This document shows positions 48,690 to 59,379 of a DNA stretch of 64,000 bases, one piece after another. The translations under genes and the position numbers were made by a program. The notes beneath the pieces are model-generated. The model did not search any database. It worked only from the letters and a program-made list of their open reading frames with translations, and was not told where the DNA came from. Source of the stretch: Artemisia argyi. Taxonomy: Eukaryota > Streptophyta > Magnoliopsida > Asterales > Asteraceae. The stretch is taken from contig CM060704.1 in assembly GCA_030686995.1 (NCBI GenBank), positions 113,459,042 through 113,523,041 on the forward strand, written 5' to 3'. Within the stretch, counting starts at the first letter, position 1, and the number at the start of each line of letters is the position of its first letter.

Positions 48690-49263
48690 TGTGATAAGGA
48701 TTTGAGAGAAGAGTGGTAATCGTTGATGATGATGGTGGGTTTGTTGAATGTGAATGATAAATGAATACGGGTGTATAAATAAGAAAAAGATATGGGTTAT
48801 AAAGGGATAATATACAAAAAATCACGGTTAATAAATTATTTTACCGTTATTTTTGGAAGTGGTATTCCCCATATCTTTTGAAAGTTTGTTACCCGTAAAT
48901 TTGACCGTTGGAACAGTATTCTGACACGTCAGCGTACCCTTCACATCACCAAGCAGTACTTTCCATAGAATGTGGAGCAGTACTTTCAGTTGTAAACCGA
49001 AGCAGTACGTTGACCAAAGTACTTTGCAAGCAAAATATCTTGATAGTTGACTATTTGACCAAAATATCTTTGAAAGTCAACCCGAGGTAATTAATACCTT
49101 TCCAAATTAATTCCCAAAGCTACCAAGGCAAGTAGAATTCAATGAACTTCATTTATTACCTTAATACCTTTTCTTGCCTATAAAAGCAACTTTTCCACCA
49201 ACATACTTCATTCATCTCTTCTTTCATCAACACTTTTATCATACAAAAACCCTAGTTACAACC
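48690..49263. promoter_or_regulatory. Divergent intergenic region with two TATA-like boxes
   Basis: It separates two head-to-head ORFs (48689 leftward, 49264 rightward). The rightward side has CCTATAAAAGC at 49177-49187, followed by a C/T/A-rich leader. The leftward side has TTTATAC and TTTATAAC on the minus strand near 48765-48805. Five GTAC(T/G)TT-type motifs (about 48950-49025) lie in the middle. Confidence 0.5.
49177..49187 (+). promoter_or_regulatory. TATA box ahead of the antisense ORF of F
   Basis: CCTATAAAAGC about 80 bp upstream of the ATG at 49264, with a pyrimidine-rich leader between. It is a typical plant core-promoter layout. Confidence 0.5.
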
Positions 49264-49716
49264 ATGAGTCACTTCCCATTGATATACATATCCTCTGACT
49301 CAGATGGTTCCACAGACTCAGAGATCAGCTACTATTCTGACTCTGACTTTGAGGATCCAGGATGGATGGGGTACTTTCCTCCAAATGTATCATCTTCATC
49401 TATAAGTGTAGCAAACTCTTCCATTACTGATGCAGCAAGCACTACAAATCCAAATCCCAAGAAGAAAAAGTATGTCCCTGGTTCATCTCTGGCTAATGAA
49501 CTTCCACATGCTTTGACCCAAGCCCTGGAATCAGCAATACAGAATATGAAGTGGCCTGCTCCAAGAAAAGAGAGACCTCCCAAGCAAGTTCTTGGCCTAG
49601 CTTGCCCAAGGAAGCAAGCTTCTTTTGATGACAAAAGAAAGACTGCTCAAAAGGGAAGCAGAGCTATGAGGGCAAAGAAAAAAGGCCAATGGAGTAGGTT
49701 GTGTTGGGTAGGATGA
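49264..49716 (+). CDS. Antisense ORF of element F
   Basis: From ATG 49264 (ACCATGAG context) to TGA at 49714-49716, 150 codons. An upstream in-frame ATG at 49174 overlaps the TATA box, so 49264 is preferred. The product has an acidic Ser/Asp-rich N-terminus (SSDSDGSTDSE), a Ser/Thr linker, and a basic Lys/Arg/Pro-rich C-terminal half. It is transcribed against gag-pol. Extra antisense ORFs are known in several plant LTR element groups. I do not know its function. No stop or frameshift is seen although pol beside it is badly damaged. Confidence 0.5.
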   Translation: MSHFPLIYISSDSDGSTDSEISYYSDSDFEDPGWMGYFPPNVSSSSISVANSSITDAASTTNPNPKKKKYVPGSSLANELPHALTQALESAIQNMKWPAPRKERPPKQVLGLACPRKQASFDDKRKTAQKGSRAMRAKKKGQWSRLCWVG

Positions 49717-49901
49717 GTAGGTTGTGGTAGTTGTCTTTGTGTCTGTTTATGTCTGTTGTTCATCTGTGTCATGGTTGAATGTGTCTGGTGGAAGTATGTA
49801 ACTCTTTGAAGCATGATGAATAAAGACTTTATCTTTGAATGATACATGTAGCCTCCCCTCTAATAATGACTAACTACTAATGCCTCCCCTCAATAATAGC
49901 T

Positions 49902-50600
49902 TTAATTATTAATCATACCAATACTCATAACTAAAAAAGTAAATCTTGAAACATCAAAGCCCTTTGTGAGTAGGTCTGCTACATTATCATCAGTATGGAC
50001 TTTAACCACATTGATAAGCCTATGCTCATAGCAATCTCTGATAAAATGATGCTTAATCTGAATGTGCTTTGTTTTGGAGTGATAAACTGGATTCTTCACA
50101 ATACAAATAGTACTCTCATTATCAATGTTGATAGGAGTATTCTTGAAGTTGAATCCATAATCCAAAAGCTGATTTTGCAACCAAAGTACTTGTGCACAAC
50201 AACTTGCAGCAGCTACATACTCTGCTTCTGTGGAAGATGTTGCTGCAAGCCTGCAATTGTTTGTTTTTTGCATTGCCATAAGACTAATCTACTTCCAAGG
50301 TACTGACACCCTCCAGTTGTGGATCTTCTGTCATAGTTATCTCCAGCATAATCACTATCTGAAAAGGCTTGTAGATGAAAAGGGGACTCCCTAGGATACC
50401 ATAATCCTAGCTTAGGTTGTTACCTAAGGTACCTAAAAATCCTTTTGACAGCATTCAAATGTGATACCTTGGGGTGAACTTGATGTCTTGCACATAAACA
50501 TACAGCAAAAGTAATGTCAGGCCTAGATACAGTTAAATACATGAGACATCCAATCATAGACCTGTATAATTTGACATCAGCTTCTTCTCCTTTTTCATCT
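49902..50600 (-). pseudogene. RNase H of element F (frameshifted)
   Basis: The C-terminal frame (49902-50279) shows ATSSTEAEYVAAASCCAQ with the catalytic Glu, then DNESTICIVKNP, KTKHIQIKHHFIRD and ADLLTKGFDVSRF, all hallmarks of the copia RNase H. The N-terminal half, with the first catalytic Asp in FSDSDYAGDNYDRRSTTGG, lies in another frame (about 50285-50600) and has a stop in the segment RYLR*QPKLG. So at least one indel lies near 50280 and another near 50585. Confidence 0.85.
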
Positions 50601-51465
50601 TTCCCAAAGGTTTGTTAGTATCCACAGGTGTAGAAGTTGGCTTGACAGTTGTGAAATTAAATCTCTTAAGAATATCTGCAACATACTTATCTTGGCTTAT
50701 AAATATTCCACTGCTTGATTGTTGCACTTGAAGTCCCAAGAAGAATGTTAATTCTCCCATTGAACTCATCTGAAATTCTTTTTGCATAAGATCTTCAAAT
50801 TCCTTCACCATAGATTGCTTAGTAGCTCCAAAAATAATATCATCTACATAAACTTGGACAAGCATGATATCCTTCTTATCTCGTTTGATGAACAAAGTCT
50901 TGTCAATAGCTCCTCTCCTATAACCATGCTGTAATAAGAAATTTGAGTGGCTTTCATACCATGCTCTTGGAGCTTGATGAAGGCCATACAGAGCCTTGAT
51001 AACCTTGTAGACTTTGTTTGGGTGTGCAGGATCTTCAAAACCAGGAGGCTGTTTGACATAAACTTCTTCTGTGATAGTGCCATACAGAAAGGCACTTTTA
51101 ACATCCATTTGATATACAGGAAATCCCATATAAGATGCAAAAGCCAAAAATAGCCTTATGGCTTCAATCTTTGCCACAGGAGCAAAGACTTCATCATAGT
51201 CTACTCCTTCTTCCTATCTATATCCTTGAGCCACTAACCTTGCTTTATTCTTAATAACATTCCCTCTTTCATCTCTTTTTACCCTGAAGACCCATTTTGT
51301 TCCAATCAGTCTCTTACCATCAGGTAAGTCACATAATACCCATACTTCTTGAAGTTTAAACTGTAAGAGTTCTTCTTGCATAGCTTCAACCCAACTCTCC
51401 TTGGATAATGCTTGTTTTATATTCTTAGGTTCTTCTTGTGACAGAAAACAAGCAAATAAACACAA
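50554..51465 (-). pseudogene. Reverse transcriptase of element F (in-frame stop)
   Basis: One frame covers KWVFRVKRDERGNVIKNKARLV, then a TAG at 51211-51213 where family members usually have Gln. It continues through MDVKSAFLYGTITEEVYVKQ, ALYGLHQAPRAWYE, the catalytic YVDDIIFG, and SMGELTFFLGLQV. It ends near 50554 by frameshift before the RNase H. The domain would copy element RNA into DNA in the particle. The stop and the frameshift abolish it. Confidence 0.88.
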
Positions 51466-51468
51466 TTT

Positions 51469-52080
51469 CTAATCCTTGTGATTCACCCTGTTTTGCTTGT
51501 AAATAAATCTAAGTAAAGAAGTATGTTGTTGAGACATATTCTTAGCTTTAGTTCTTGTGAGCACTCCTGAAGTTGAGGGTCCAATTATCTTGCTAACAGG
51601 ATGATCTTTGTGAATTCTTAGAGTAGGAGTTGGTGAGACTTCAAGATTATCTTCCAAATTAGTGAGTTCAGGATCTTCATTAGAATATGAGAAAATGCCT
51701 TCTTGATCCAATTCATCATTAGTGTCTTCTAACTCAGGCTTGTTTGGATCATTCAAATCATCCGTATCTTCCAAGGCAGGCATGTTTGGATCATTCATAT
51801 CATCAGTATTTATCCAATTTGAAGTATTTAAAGGTTGAAAAGTACTTTCAAATGGATCATCAGTACTTTGGGGTAAAGTACTGTCAGTGCCTTTAGCCTT
51901 CTTCTTTTCTGCTTCATAAGATCTCCTTTGATCATCTTCATAGGACTTAGCCATTGTTTCTTGAATAAGCATCCTACTAAGTTCATCTTGGATGGCTTGG
52001 TCTTCATCAGATAATGTGGTCTTTGGTGGAGCAGTACTTTGAGGATCAATAGTACTTTTAGGTTCAACAGTCTTTGAGGC
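51469..52080 (-). pseudogene. Spacer between integrase and RT of element F
   Basis: Same frame as the RT, with a TAG at 51466-51468 between. It is acidic, Asp/Asn/Pro-rich, with a repeated phrase (NDPNMPALEDTDD and NDPNKPELEDTND). It ends with the HKDHPVSKIIG motif that precedes the RT in Sirevirus-type elements. It is out of frame with the integrase part, so an indel lies near 52080. Confidence 0.65.
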
Positions 52081-53264
52081 TCAGAAGTACTTTTCTTCTC
52101 ATCATTGACTTTATCATTAGACTTATCTTCAGATCTTAAATTAACATCATGAACAATGTACTGTGGTTCTTCTTCAGAGGGAGCAACTTGATTTTCTTCC
52201 CTAACAGGTACATAGTTCATGGATGAAGACATTAAATCAAGATCAAACATCCAATCAGGACCTTTACCTTTATGATTTTCTTGCTCTTCTAGAAATTCAA
52301 CATGAAGACATTCCTGAACCTTCTTTGTAGCCCTGTTGTATACTCTGAAACCTTTGCTATTGGTACAATATCCCAATAAGTATCCTTCATCAGATTTCCC
52401 ATCAAATTTGCCCAGATTATCAGCATTGTTCAAAATAGTCAAGGGACATCCAAAAGGTTTCATAAACTTGATACTAGGTTTCTTTCCCATGAGTAACTCA
52501 TAAGGTGTCTTCATTTGAGGTTTTGTCACTGATACTCTGTTCAACACATAACAAGCAGCACTTATAGCTTCAGCCCAAAATGGAACAGGTAATTGGGAGT
52601 CTGCAAGCATTGTCCTTGCTGCTTCTATCAGAGTTCTATTCTTTCTTTCTTCAACTCCATTTTACTGAGGAGTTCTGGCAATACTAAATTCTCTTTTAAT
52701 TCCTTTCTTGGCACAAAAGTCATCCATTAGCTTATTCTTGAACTCAGTCCCATTATCACATCTAATACCTCTAACCTTGAGTCTTAACTAATTTTCAAGT
52801 GCTATTATAAGATCATGAATAGCATCAAAAGTTTCATCCTTGAAGCATAAGAAAAAGACCCAACTAAATCTGCTACAGTCATCTGTCACAACCAAACAGT
52901 ACTTCTTCTTGTTCAAACTAACAACTGAAACAGGTCCAAACAGATCCATATGCAGCAATTCCAAAGGCTCTCTAATGGTTTTCTCTTCAATCTTCTTACA
53001 GGAAGCCTTGTGCTATTTACCCTTTTTGCAAGCAAGACATGAGTGATCATTCTTGAATGTTTTAGAAGGTAAACCTCTAACTAAGTTTCCTTTGACCAGC
53101 TTATTGATGTTCTTGAAATTTACATGCCCCAATCTTCTGTGCCATTGATGTGCTTCTTCCATTGTTGCTCTTGCAATCAAGCATGTTGCTCTTTCAGCAG
53201 AATTGATGTTCTTTAAGTCTATGCTATACACATCATTAGTTCTTGGTGCTCTCAACATCACCAA
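51828..53264 (-). pseudogene. GAG-pre-integrase and integrase of element F (three in-frame stops)
   Basis: One frame holds the pre-integrase zinc-binding segment HQWHRRLGHVNF...CLACKKGK, then the DDE core: Asp in HMDLFGPVSVV, Asp in RCDNGTEF and Glu in NGVEERKNRTL. It continues through PVPFWAEAISAACYVLNR, PFGCPLTILN and KSDEGYLLGYC. Stops occur at 53013-53015 (TAG), 52788-52790 (TAG) and 52662-52664 (TAA), each where family members usually have Gln. The frame is otherwise intact to about 52080. The integrase would join element cDNA to the chromosome. Confidence 0.88.
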
Positions 53265-53279
53265 GTTTCTATCTTCTAA

Positions 53280-53600
53280 CTTAAAATCAGGAGAAAGAGT
53301 AAGACATTATGTGTCAAAGAATAACACAGGATACTTCTTATCATAAATCTGAAAGACTGAAAAAAGATTGAATTTAAGCTCCTTCACATATCTAACATTC
53401 TCAAAATCAATGTTTCCAGCCTTTATGGTTCCTTTGCCAGTGATTCTTCCTCCATCAGGATTATTCCCAAATGCAACTTTTCATCCAAAATAAGCTTTAA
53501 AATCTGACAAGAGCTCCTTTTCTCCTGTCATACGCCCAGAGCAACCACTATCAACAATAAGATGATCTTTAAGCTCCTCTTTTGGGTTGCCCTGCATACA
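53280..53600 (-). pseudogene. Protease region of element F (decayed)
   Basis: The active-site phrase IVDSGCSG is coded at about 53535-53560. It is followed by a TGG-rich, KGTIKAGN-like segment and a NVRYVKEL phrase in shifted frames. Several stops and indels separate the pieces, including one before KVAFG. A copia aspartic protease is expected exactly here, between gag and integrase. Confidence 0.7.
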
Positions 53601-53724
53601 CATGAAAAAGGTTAGTTTCTTTTAGGAACCCAAGCCATTACTGACTTGTGTTCCCCTTGTGGAGTGACATACTCAAATTCTTTGAGTATGTAAGCACCAC
53701 TTTCTTTAAAAACATGATCAAGAA

Positions 53725-54667
53725 TTAGTGTTTTGTTTCCAAAACTTTTGGTTCATTCTTATCAATTTTCCCTTTTTCACCCTTAGCCTCTGAAAGTACT
53801 GGTTCTTCCCCAGCAGTACTTTCTTTCTTAACCCATTTAGTTGTAACTTTTGGAGTTGGTTTCTGAGTTCTAGCATCTTTTCTTGTGTTGTAAGGCCTTC
53901 TAGGTTTATAGTAATTGAATCTCCTAGGTCTTACACTTGAATTTCTTCTAGCAGCACCTTGGTTATGGGACTTTCTATCAGTACTTTGAGAAGGTACTGT
54001 GGGTTTGGAGAATGATCTTTTCTGATGAGGGTACCTATAGTCTTTTGAGAAATTACTATGGTTAACCCTATTTGTGTAATTCCAAACTGGTTTGTTATCC
54101 CTTGGCTTATTCTCTCTGTGACTTTGATTTGCAGATCTGGTCTTTGGATATTTACTTAAGTATTCTGAATGATAATCACAATCCTTAATCAAATGATGAG
54201 GACTATAACATACATAACAGACCTTTGGACCAATATTCCCAAATCCCTTTCCAAAAAGGTTTTCTAAAATTAGCAATATTTTGAAAATATTTTCTTGGAG
54301 GTACTGCTGAGTGATCAGCAGTACTTTGAGAAGTGTTTGAAGGTACTGCTTGTTTTGAAAACTTTTTCTCATCAACCCTAGGTGCTTCAACAGACTCTCC
54401 TAAAGTTTCAAGATTTGATTTACCTTTAAGCTTTTTCCTAAACTCTAGGTTATCTACCCCATAACAAGAGACATCTTTTCTAGGTGGTTGAAAACTACCT
54501 GGGGGATTAGGAACTGCATCGTATCCCTTGTCATTCTTATATTCAAGAGGTGTTGGACTAGGGGATTCCTCATCACTAGAAGTATTTTCATCCAAACTTA
54601 TGAACTCTTCATCACTAGTTGAAGTATCTACTGTAAGATTTAGTTCCTTACTCTTAACTGGAATACT
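53725..54667 (-). pseudogene. Gag C-terminal extension of element F (second zinc knuckle, basic region)
   Basis: Two overlapping frames (54203-54667 and 53725-54390) split one domain. The first is Ser/Pro/Asp-rich. The second has CYVCYSPHHLIKDC (C-X2-C-X4-H-X4-C), then an Arg/Asn/Tyr/Ser-rich basic region and a Glu/Lys tail ending at 53725. The first is in the same frame as the gag ORF at 54668-56098 but separated from it by a TAA at 54668-54670. A frameshift lies near 54245. Confidence 0.7.
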
Positions 54668-56463
54668 TTATGTGCTATCATTATCATAACCTAAGCCAGT
54701 TTTAATGTTTGTTGTTCTTTGTTTTTCAACAAATTGGACATGTAACAGACCTGATTCATTCCAAACAGCAAGTTTTTCTAACAGCTTATCTCTCTCATTA
54801 GTAACTTTCTCTAGTTCAGACACCTTACATCCTAGTTTCCATTCACTCAATTTTACTTGGTACTCTTGTTGCTTATTTCTTTCAGCCCATGCTACTTCAT
54901 TGTTTTCATGAGTTATTATTTTGGCTTCCATTGACTCTAAAGTCAATTGGTAGCCAGCTATCTCAGACCTAGCCCTTTGAAATTTATCTCTTGCAGCTAC
55001 ATATTCACTAAGTAACTTTTGATACATATCATTGCACTTAGAGCATACCTCAGAGATAGTGGATGAACTTGGTGAAGTAGCTACCATAGCAAGCTGAACA
55101 GGATCTTCTTCAAACTCCATGCTCCAATCAAAGCTTCCTAGACCATCTCTTGACTCCAAAGCAGCATATCCAGGCTCTTCATCAAAAGCTGTGCTCCAAT
55201 CTTCCAATGCAACCATTGAGTAGGTTACAGGTTCATCATCAAACTCATTGGACCAATCAATCTCTGATAGATTTTCTTGAGCAACCAAAGCTTTTGGTTT
55301 TGGTTCAGTAATAGGAACCTCTTTTCTTTCAGTCTTGGGTTGTTCAACCATCTTGTTTGCTTGATACTTTGCAAATTTGCATTCCCTTGCAAAGTGACCA
55401 GTCCTTTGACAATTGAAGCACTCAATTTTGGAATTATCAAATGTTATTCCCTGCTTAGCTGTGAAGTTAATGCCTCTTCCTGTCTTATTCATAAACTTTT
55501 TGATCCTTGCAGTGATCATGGCAACTTGCCATCTGATATCAATCTCTTCCATAGCATCATCATCTATTTGCAAGACATCTTCTTGATAGGTTACAGGTAG
55601 AGTTGCTTGTTGAGCAAAGAATGAACATAGAACATCATCTGAGGTGGGAGTGTTTGATGATGATGAAGTGGTAGTGACCATAGTTGTACATGGAAGTTGA
55701 GTTTCAGTCATAGTACTTTGGACAGGATAAGCAGTACCTTTATTGGAAGTACTGCTTCTGCTTTCAGAAGATACAAAAGCAATGTTTTGGGGTTTCTGAT
55801 GTGTGCTTGAACCTATAGTACCATTCATCTTATGCTCATACACCTTCAGATTGTTGTAGAGATCATCAAAGCCCATTGTGTCCAAACCTGGTTGTCCTCT
55901 GATCATAGTAGCAACTACATGCCATGCTGATGGCAAGCTTCTCAAGAACTTCAAGTTAGCATCTTCAACTGATGCCTCAGCTCCATATAGTTCTAGCATA
56001 CTCAGAAGATTTTGGAATCTTTCATAAGCAGAATCAAGACCTTCTCTTTCACCAACAGCGAAAGTTTCAAATTGTTTCTTTAACAGGTTCCTGTGCATCT
56101 TTTGGAAGCATCATTACCTCCAAACTTTTTCTTAATTGCAGCCCATAGTTGTTTTGCATCCTGAGCATCATGAAACTTCAATAGGTGTCCATCAGGAATA
56201 GCAGACGGTAATATGTTGAGAGCTTTGTCTTGATTTCTCTTTATAGCAGCTGGGATGGTTGGCTTAGGTGGTTTAGGTTGTCCTGGGAGCTCTACTGGTT
56301 CTTCAAGTACCATATTGCCATTGACAATCACATCCCATAAAGCATGGTCTGTGATAGCAATGTACTGCCTCATCTTCATGGCCCATAAGTCATATTCTCC
56401 CTTCTTGACAATAGGAATTCTAACAGCAGTGATGGATGGAGCAGGTGCAGCCTCTGTCGACAT
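54668..56463 (-). pseudogene. gag: Gag of element F (1-bp frameshift)
   Basis: From ATG 56463 the N-terminal part runs about 120 residues (KKGEYDLWAMKMRQYI, then ALWDVIVNGN, KFHDAQDAKQLWAAI, KFGGNDASK) and then leaves frame. The rest continues from about 56095 in the next frame: RNLLKKQFE, the UBN2 core, a zinc knuckle CFNCQRTGHFAREC at about residue 245 of that piece, an acidic DW(S/T)-repeat segment and a coiled coil. The break is explained by a lost A in a short A tract near 56095. The knuckle is canonical C-X2-C-X4-H-X4-C. Confidence 0.85.
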
Positions 56464-56527
56464 CTTGAAGGGTTTGTAGTAGAATCGGTTTAAAAGATTA
56501 TCTTCTTAATCAGAGTTTCCAACACAA

Positions 56528-56539
56528 GCTCTGATACCA
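56528..56539 (-). promoter_or_regulatory. Primer-binding site of element F
   Basis: Minus-strand TGGTATCAGAGC, perfect tRNA-iMet type, 2 bp from the LTR. Confidence 0.9.
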
Positions 56540-56541
56540 CT

Positions 56542-57078
56542 TGTTGGATCGATATACTCTGACCAAACTACTTTGTAGCTTGTAAGGGTTTAACAATATT
56601 GAGTAAACTCAACACTATTAATATTGAAACACTGTTTTGACCTTGTAAAGTATGCGGAATCTACTAACACAAAGCTTAAGAAGAACTTTAATATTAAACC
56701 AAACTTGAACCTGCTTTGTTACACAGATTCACTAACAATCCCAAACTATTATCGACTTGTAAAGCTTCTAAGACTCTTAGAACTTCGACTAAAAACTTAT
56801 ATCCCTAATACCATCATAAGGCTCCTTATATAGATAACCTTAAGTCGGTTTACATCATCTACTTGAACAACAAGTAATTATCCCTAACTAATTCTAGAAT
56901 ATTCATACAATATTACATATTAATCCTTTAATCAATATTGCACTTAAGTCCTTATACTCTTCAAAGTACTTTGAATTATCTTTAATATGCAGCAGTACAT
57001 TGACTTTAATCTTCAAGCAGCACTTTGACACAGTAGTACTTTGAAATACAGAAGTACCTTGAACTTTATATCCCAACA
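56542..57078 (-). repeat. 5' LTR of element F (only LTR present)
   Basis: 537 bp with ends TGTTGG and CCAACA on the plus strand. A minus-strand CTATATAAGG box near 56825-56834 is a good TATA. Five AGTACTT-type motifs occur in the U3 part (about 56960-57060). The outer flank is AGATG in the gag of element G. Confidence 0.88.
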
Positions 57079-57332
57079 AGATGTTGATTAGGATCTTCGG
57101 AACGAAATCCATGGAATGCACATCTGCTTTGCACCAACCGGATGGTGTCGGATCGCAAGGGGGAAACATTGGCTCCTTGAGTGAGCTCAATGGTGTTTCG
57201 ATAGCCTTGGTGGCTAGGACAGGAATACTCTCCTAAAGTTCGGGGTCTAGGAGGTTTGTTTGGTTTTGGTAGGTTTTGTGGGTGGTTTTGTTGTGGTAGG
57301 TTGATGGGTTCAAGGATATTACCACCTTCCAT
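57079..57332 (-). pseudogene. gag: Athila gag of element G, N-terminal fragment
   Basis: From ATG 57332 it gives about 84 residues: a Pro/Asn/Gln-rich start, then RTLGEYSCPSHQGYRNTIEL, PLRSDTIRLVQ and FHGFRSEDPNQHL, which is the diagnostic N-terminal region of plant Athila gag. It is truncated by element F at 57079. The residues after HL in the open frame come from the LTR of F. Confidence 0.85.
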
Positions 57333-57476
57333 GACGTCGGATGGTAATGGTTACGAACAAAGGAACAAAGAAATGAGATAGACTAAAGAAAACCTATAAA
57401 AATAAAAATCTTACTAGAAAGGAATCTAGCAAGTAGACCTAATAAAAAGAAATTCTAACCTAGACAATAAATATTT

Positions 57477-57493
57477 CCCGGGCTGCGGCGCCA
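57477..57493 (-). promoter_or_regulatory. Primer-binding site of element G
   Basis: Minus-strand TGGCGCCGCAGCCCGGG, identical in type to that of E1. Confidence 0.75.
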
Positions 57494-57499
57494 AAAACT

Positions 57500-58944
57500 T
57501 GATACGGGGGATTACGCCCTCGCAGCAGGTTTTACCTCTCAAGGGATCTTGAGAAGCTTGCAATCCCCGCCAGGCAGTATACCTGATCGTTGTAGTATAG
57601 TATAGTGACAAGTACCTGGTGATTGATCGTTCAACTCAGGAATAGTGTCGCTAGGATTAGAAAGCCTACTAAACTAGGTCTAGAGGTGAGGGATGATTCT
57701 TTTTGTATTTTTTATATTTTATGAAAGCAAGTAAAATCTCGGGTTTTGAAGGAGTGGGCGGAATTAGTTGCTAGTCAACTAACCCAATTAACTAAAGATG
57801 CAATCAAAATAAAATAAAAGAAATGAAAATTAACTAACGTGGTGGAAACAATAATGAGAAAAGTTATGTTTACTTAGATTTCATTACTCCCTAGATATCT
57901 TTTACCGGTTGATTAGCTTGTTACAATTGCATGGATGACAGGTTATATTCCTTAATAATAGTCGTAGGGCCATGTACAATATTCCCTAACTATATAAGAT
58001 CCTACTTCACTCCTATGTCGAGCCGACTAAAAGCTCCTAACATGGGATCATTAGAATTCACTTATGCATTAAATACAACCAAAAATCGTAGTACACCTCC
58101 GATCATGTTTTTTAAGACGTTCAAGCAAGTTACCAATGGAAGTCTGCTAGTTTTCTTAAGCCTAACATCGAATGCAATCATCCGTAACAATTATAAATAA
58201 ACAATCAACCAATAATCAACATCTAGGTTTCACTACATCTAAGCAAACACAATAAAAACCTAGCCACATGTTAAAAGAAAGACAAGCATAAGATAGAATC
58301 AAACAATACATAGACATATTGAATGATTATTGGAGAACTTATCTTTATTAAAACATGGAAGAAAGAAGGGTTTGAAACCCCTTCAATAAGCAGGAAATTC
58401 GACCTCGGGTTTGTGTTTTAGTATTCCACAATTTGTTCCACACTTTACAATGAAAAATTGGAAAAATATATATAGACTAAGCATCCTAACGGCGTCATGA
58501 ATTAGCCTCTGACGCCATCAACTCGCCGCCAAGTTGAAATTCGTATTGCCTAGATCCAGTCTTGACGCCTGCACCTGTAAATAGACTCTGGGCCGTCACA
58601 TGCATTTTGACCCTGACGGCCTTGGTGACGCCGTCAGGCCAATTACATTGAAAATGTTCTGGGCCGTCACGTTGTAATATCTACTTCCACCTCTTTTGCC
58701 ACTCTTGACGCCGTCATGTGTTAAGCCTTGACGTCGTCAGGTACTATTCCCAGCAAGGAATTTGAGACTTTGCCATTTTCTTCACTTTTATGCTCCAAAA
58801 ACGTCCAAAACGCTTCCTTTTCCAGATTTCTCCTCAAAAGTACCTAAAATGACAAAAGGAACGATTTAGGGCAATAATTGATCAAATAATCACGAATTCG
58901 GGCTTAAATGACCCCTTAAAAGCGGTACACTTTTCGCGTCATCA
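57500..58944 (-). repeat. 5' LTR of element G
   Basis: 1445 bp, plus-strand ends TGATACGGGGG and GCGTCATCA. A TATA box (minus, about 58467-58474) is followed upstream by TGACG/CGTCA half-sites from about 58490 to 58740, as in E1. Several half-sites are degraded. Confidence 0.85.
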
Positions 58945-58967
58945 CCGTCTATAGACAAAAAGAGGGG

Positions 58968-59195
58968 ATGCAAGAGAAAATGGCGGAGATGATGAGCCTA
59001 TTAAAGGAATACACAAAAGTAAAAACTCTGAAAAAGGTATTAGTTAGGGGAGAAGGTAACACCCCCACCGTCAATATGGTCAACTCTATATCCATTGACC
59101 GTACAGTCAACAATGAGAAAGAGAAAACACCCAATAACATACAAACAACCGAAGAACCACCAACCGTTAGGGTATTACCTAAAACACAATGTTAA
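58968..59195 (+). pseudogene. Gag-region remnant of fragment J
   Basis: 75 codons with a Met/Lys/Glu-rich start (MAEMMSLLKEYTKVK) like the helical segment downstream of the zinc knuckle in Tat/Athila gag, then an Asn/Thr-rich linker. No zinc knuckle remains. Similarity is only general. Confidence 0.35.
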
Positions 59196-59379
59196 TGAGG
59201 AACTAACTGGATAAGGGGTAGCGTACGTAACCAATCATCCAAAACGACCTCAAAAGAAGAAGAAGGAAAAGATAAGTATGATACGCTACCTGGGGGGCCG
59301 TTGTACGAGAAACTACTTAAACAAAAAGTGGCCACGAAGTAAATGGCTTATGGGAACTTCGAAATACCAGCTAGAATTG

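Larger units (their letters stand above)
47329..57078 (-). mobile_element. Element F: Sirevirus-type Ty1/copia element, left end truncated, coding region decayed
   Basis: In minus-strand order: 5' LTR (56542-57078), tRNA-iMet primer-binding site, gag with zinc knuckles, protease, integrase, RT, RNase H, an ORF on the opposite strand, and a post-pol ORF. No 3' LTR is present at the left end: sequence passes within 18 bp from the stop of the last F ORF to the stop of the A ORF. The LTR-proximal end is inserted into the gag of Athila element G. Several frameshifts and in-frame stops make pol inactive. Confidence 0.85.
57079..58944 (-). mobile_element. Element G: Athila Ty3/gypsy element, 5' LTR and start of gag only
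   Basis: The 5' LTR (57500-58944), a tRNA-Asp-type primer-binding site and the beginning of an Athila gag are present in minus orientation. The rest is cut off by element F at 57079 and is not recovered on F's left side. The LTR is of the same family as E1, H and the solo LTR but clearly diverged. It is the only one of these copies with a recognisable gag, so it represents the likely autonomous partner type. Confidence 0.8.
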
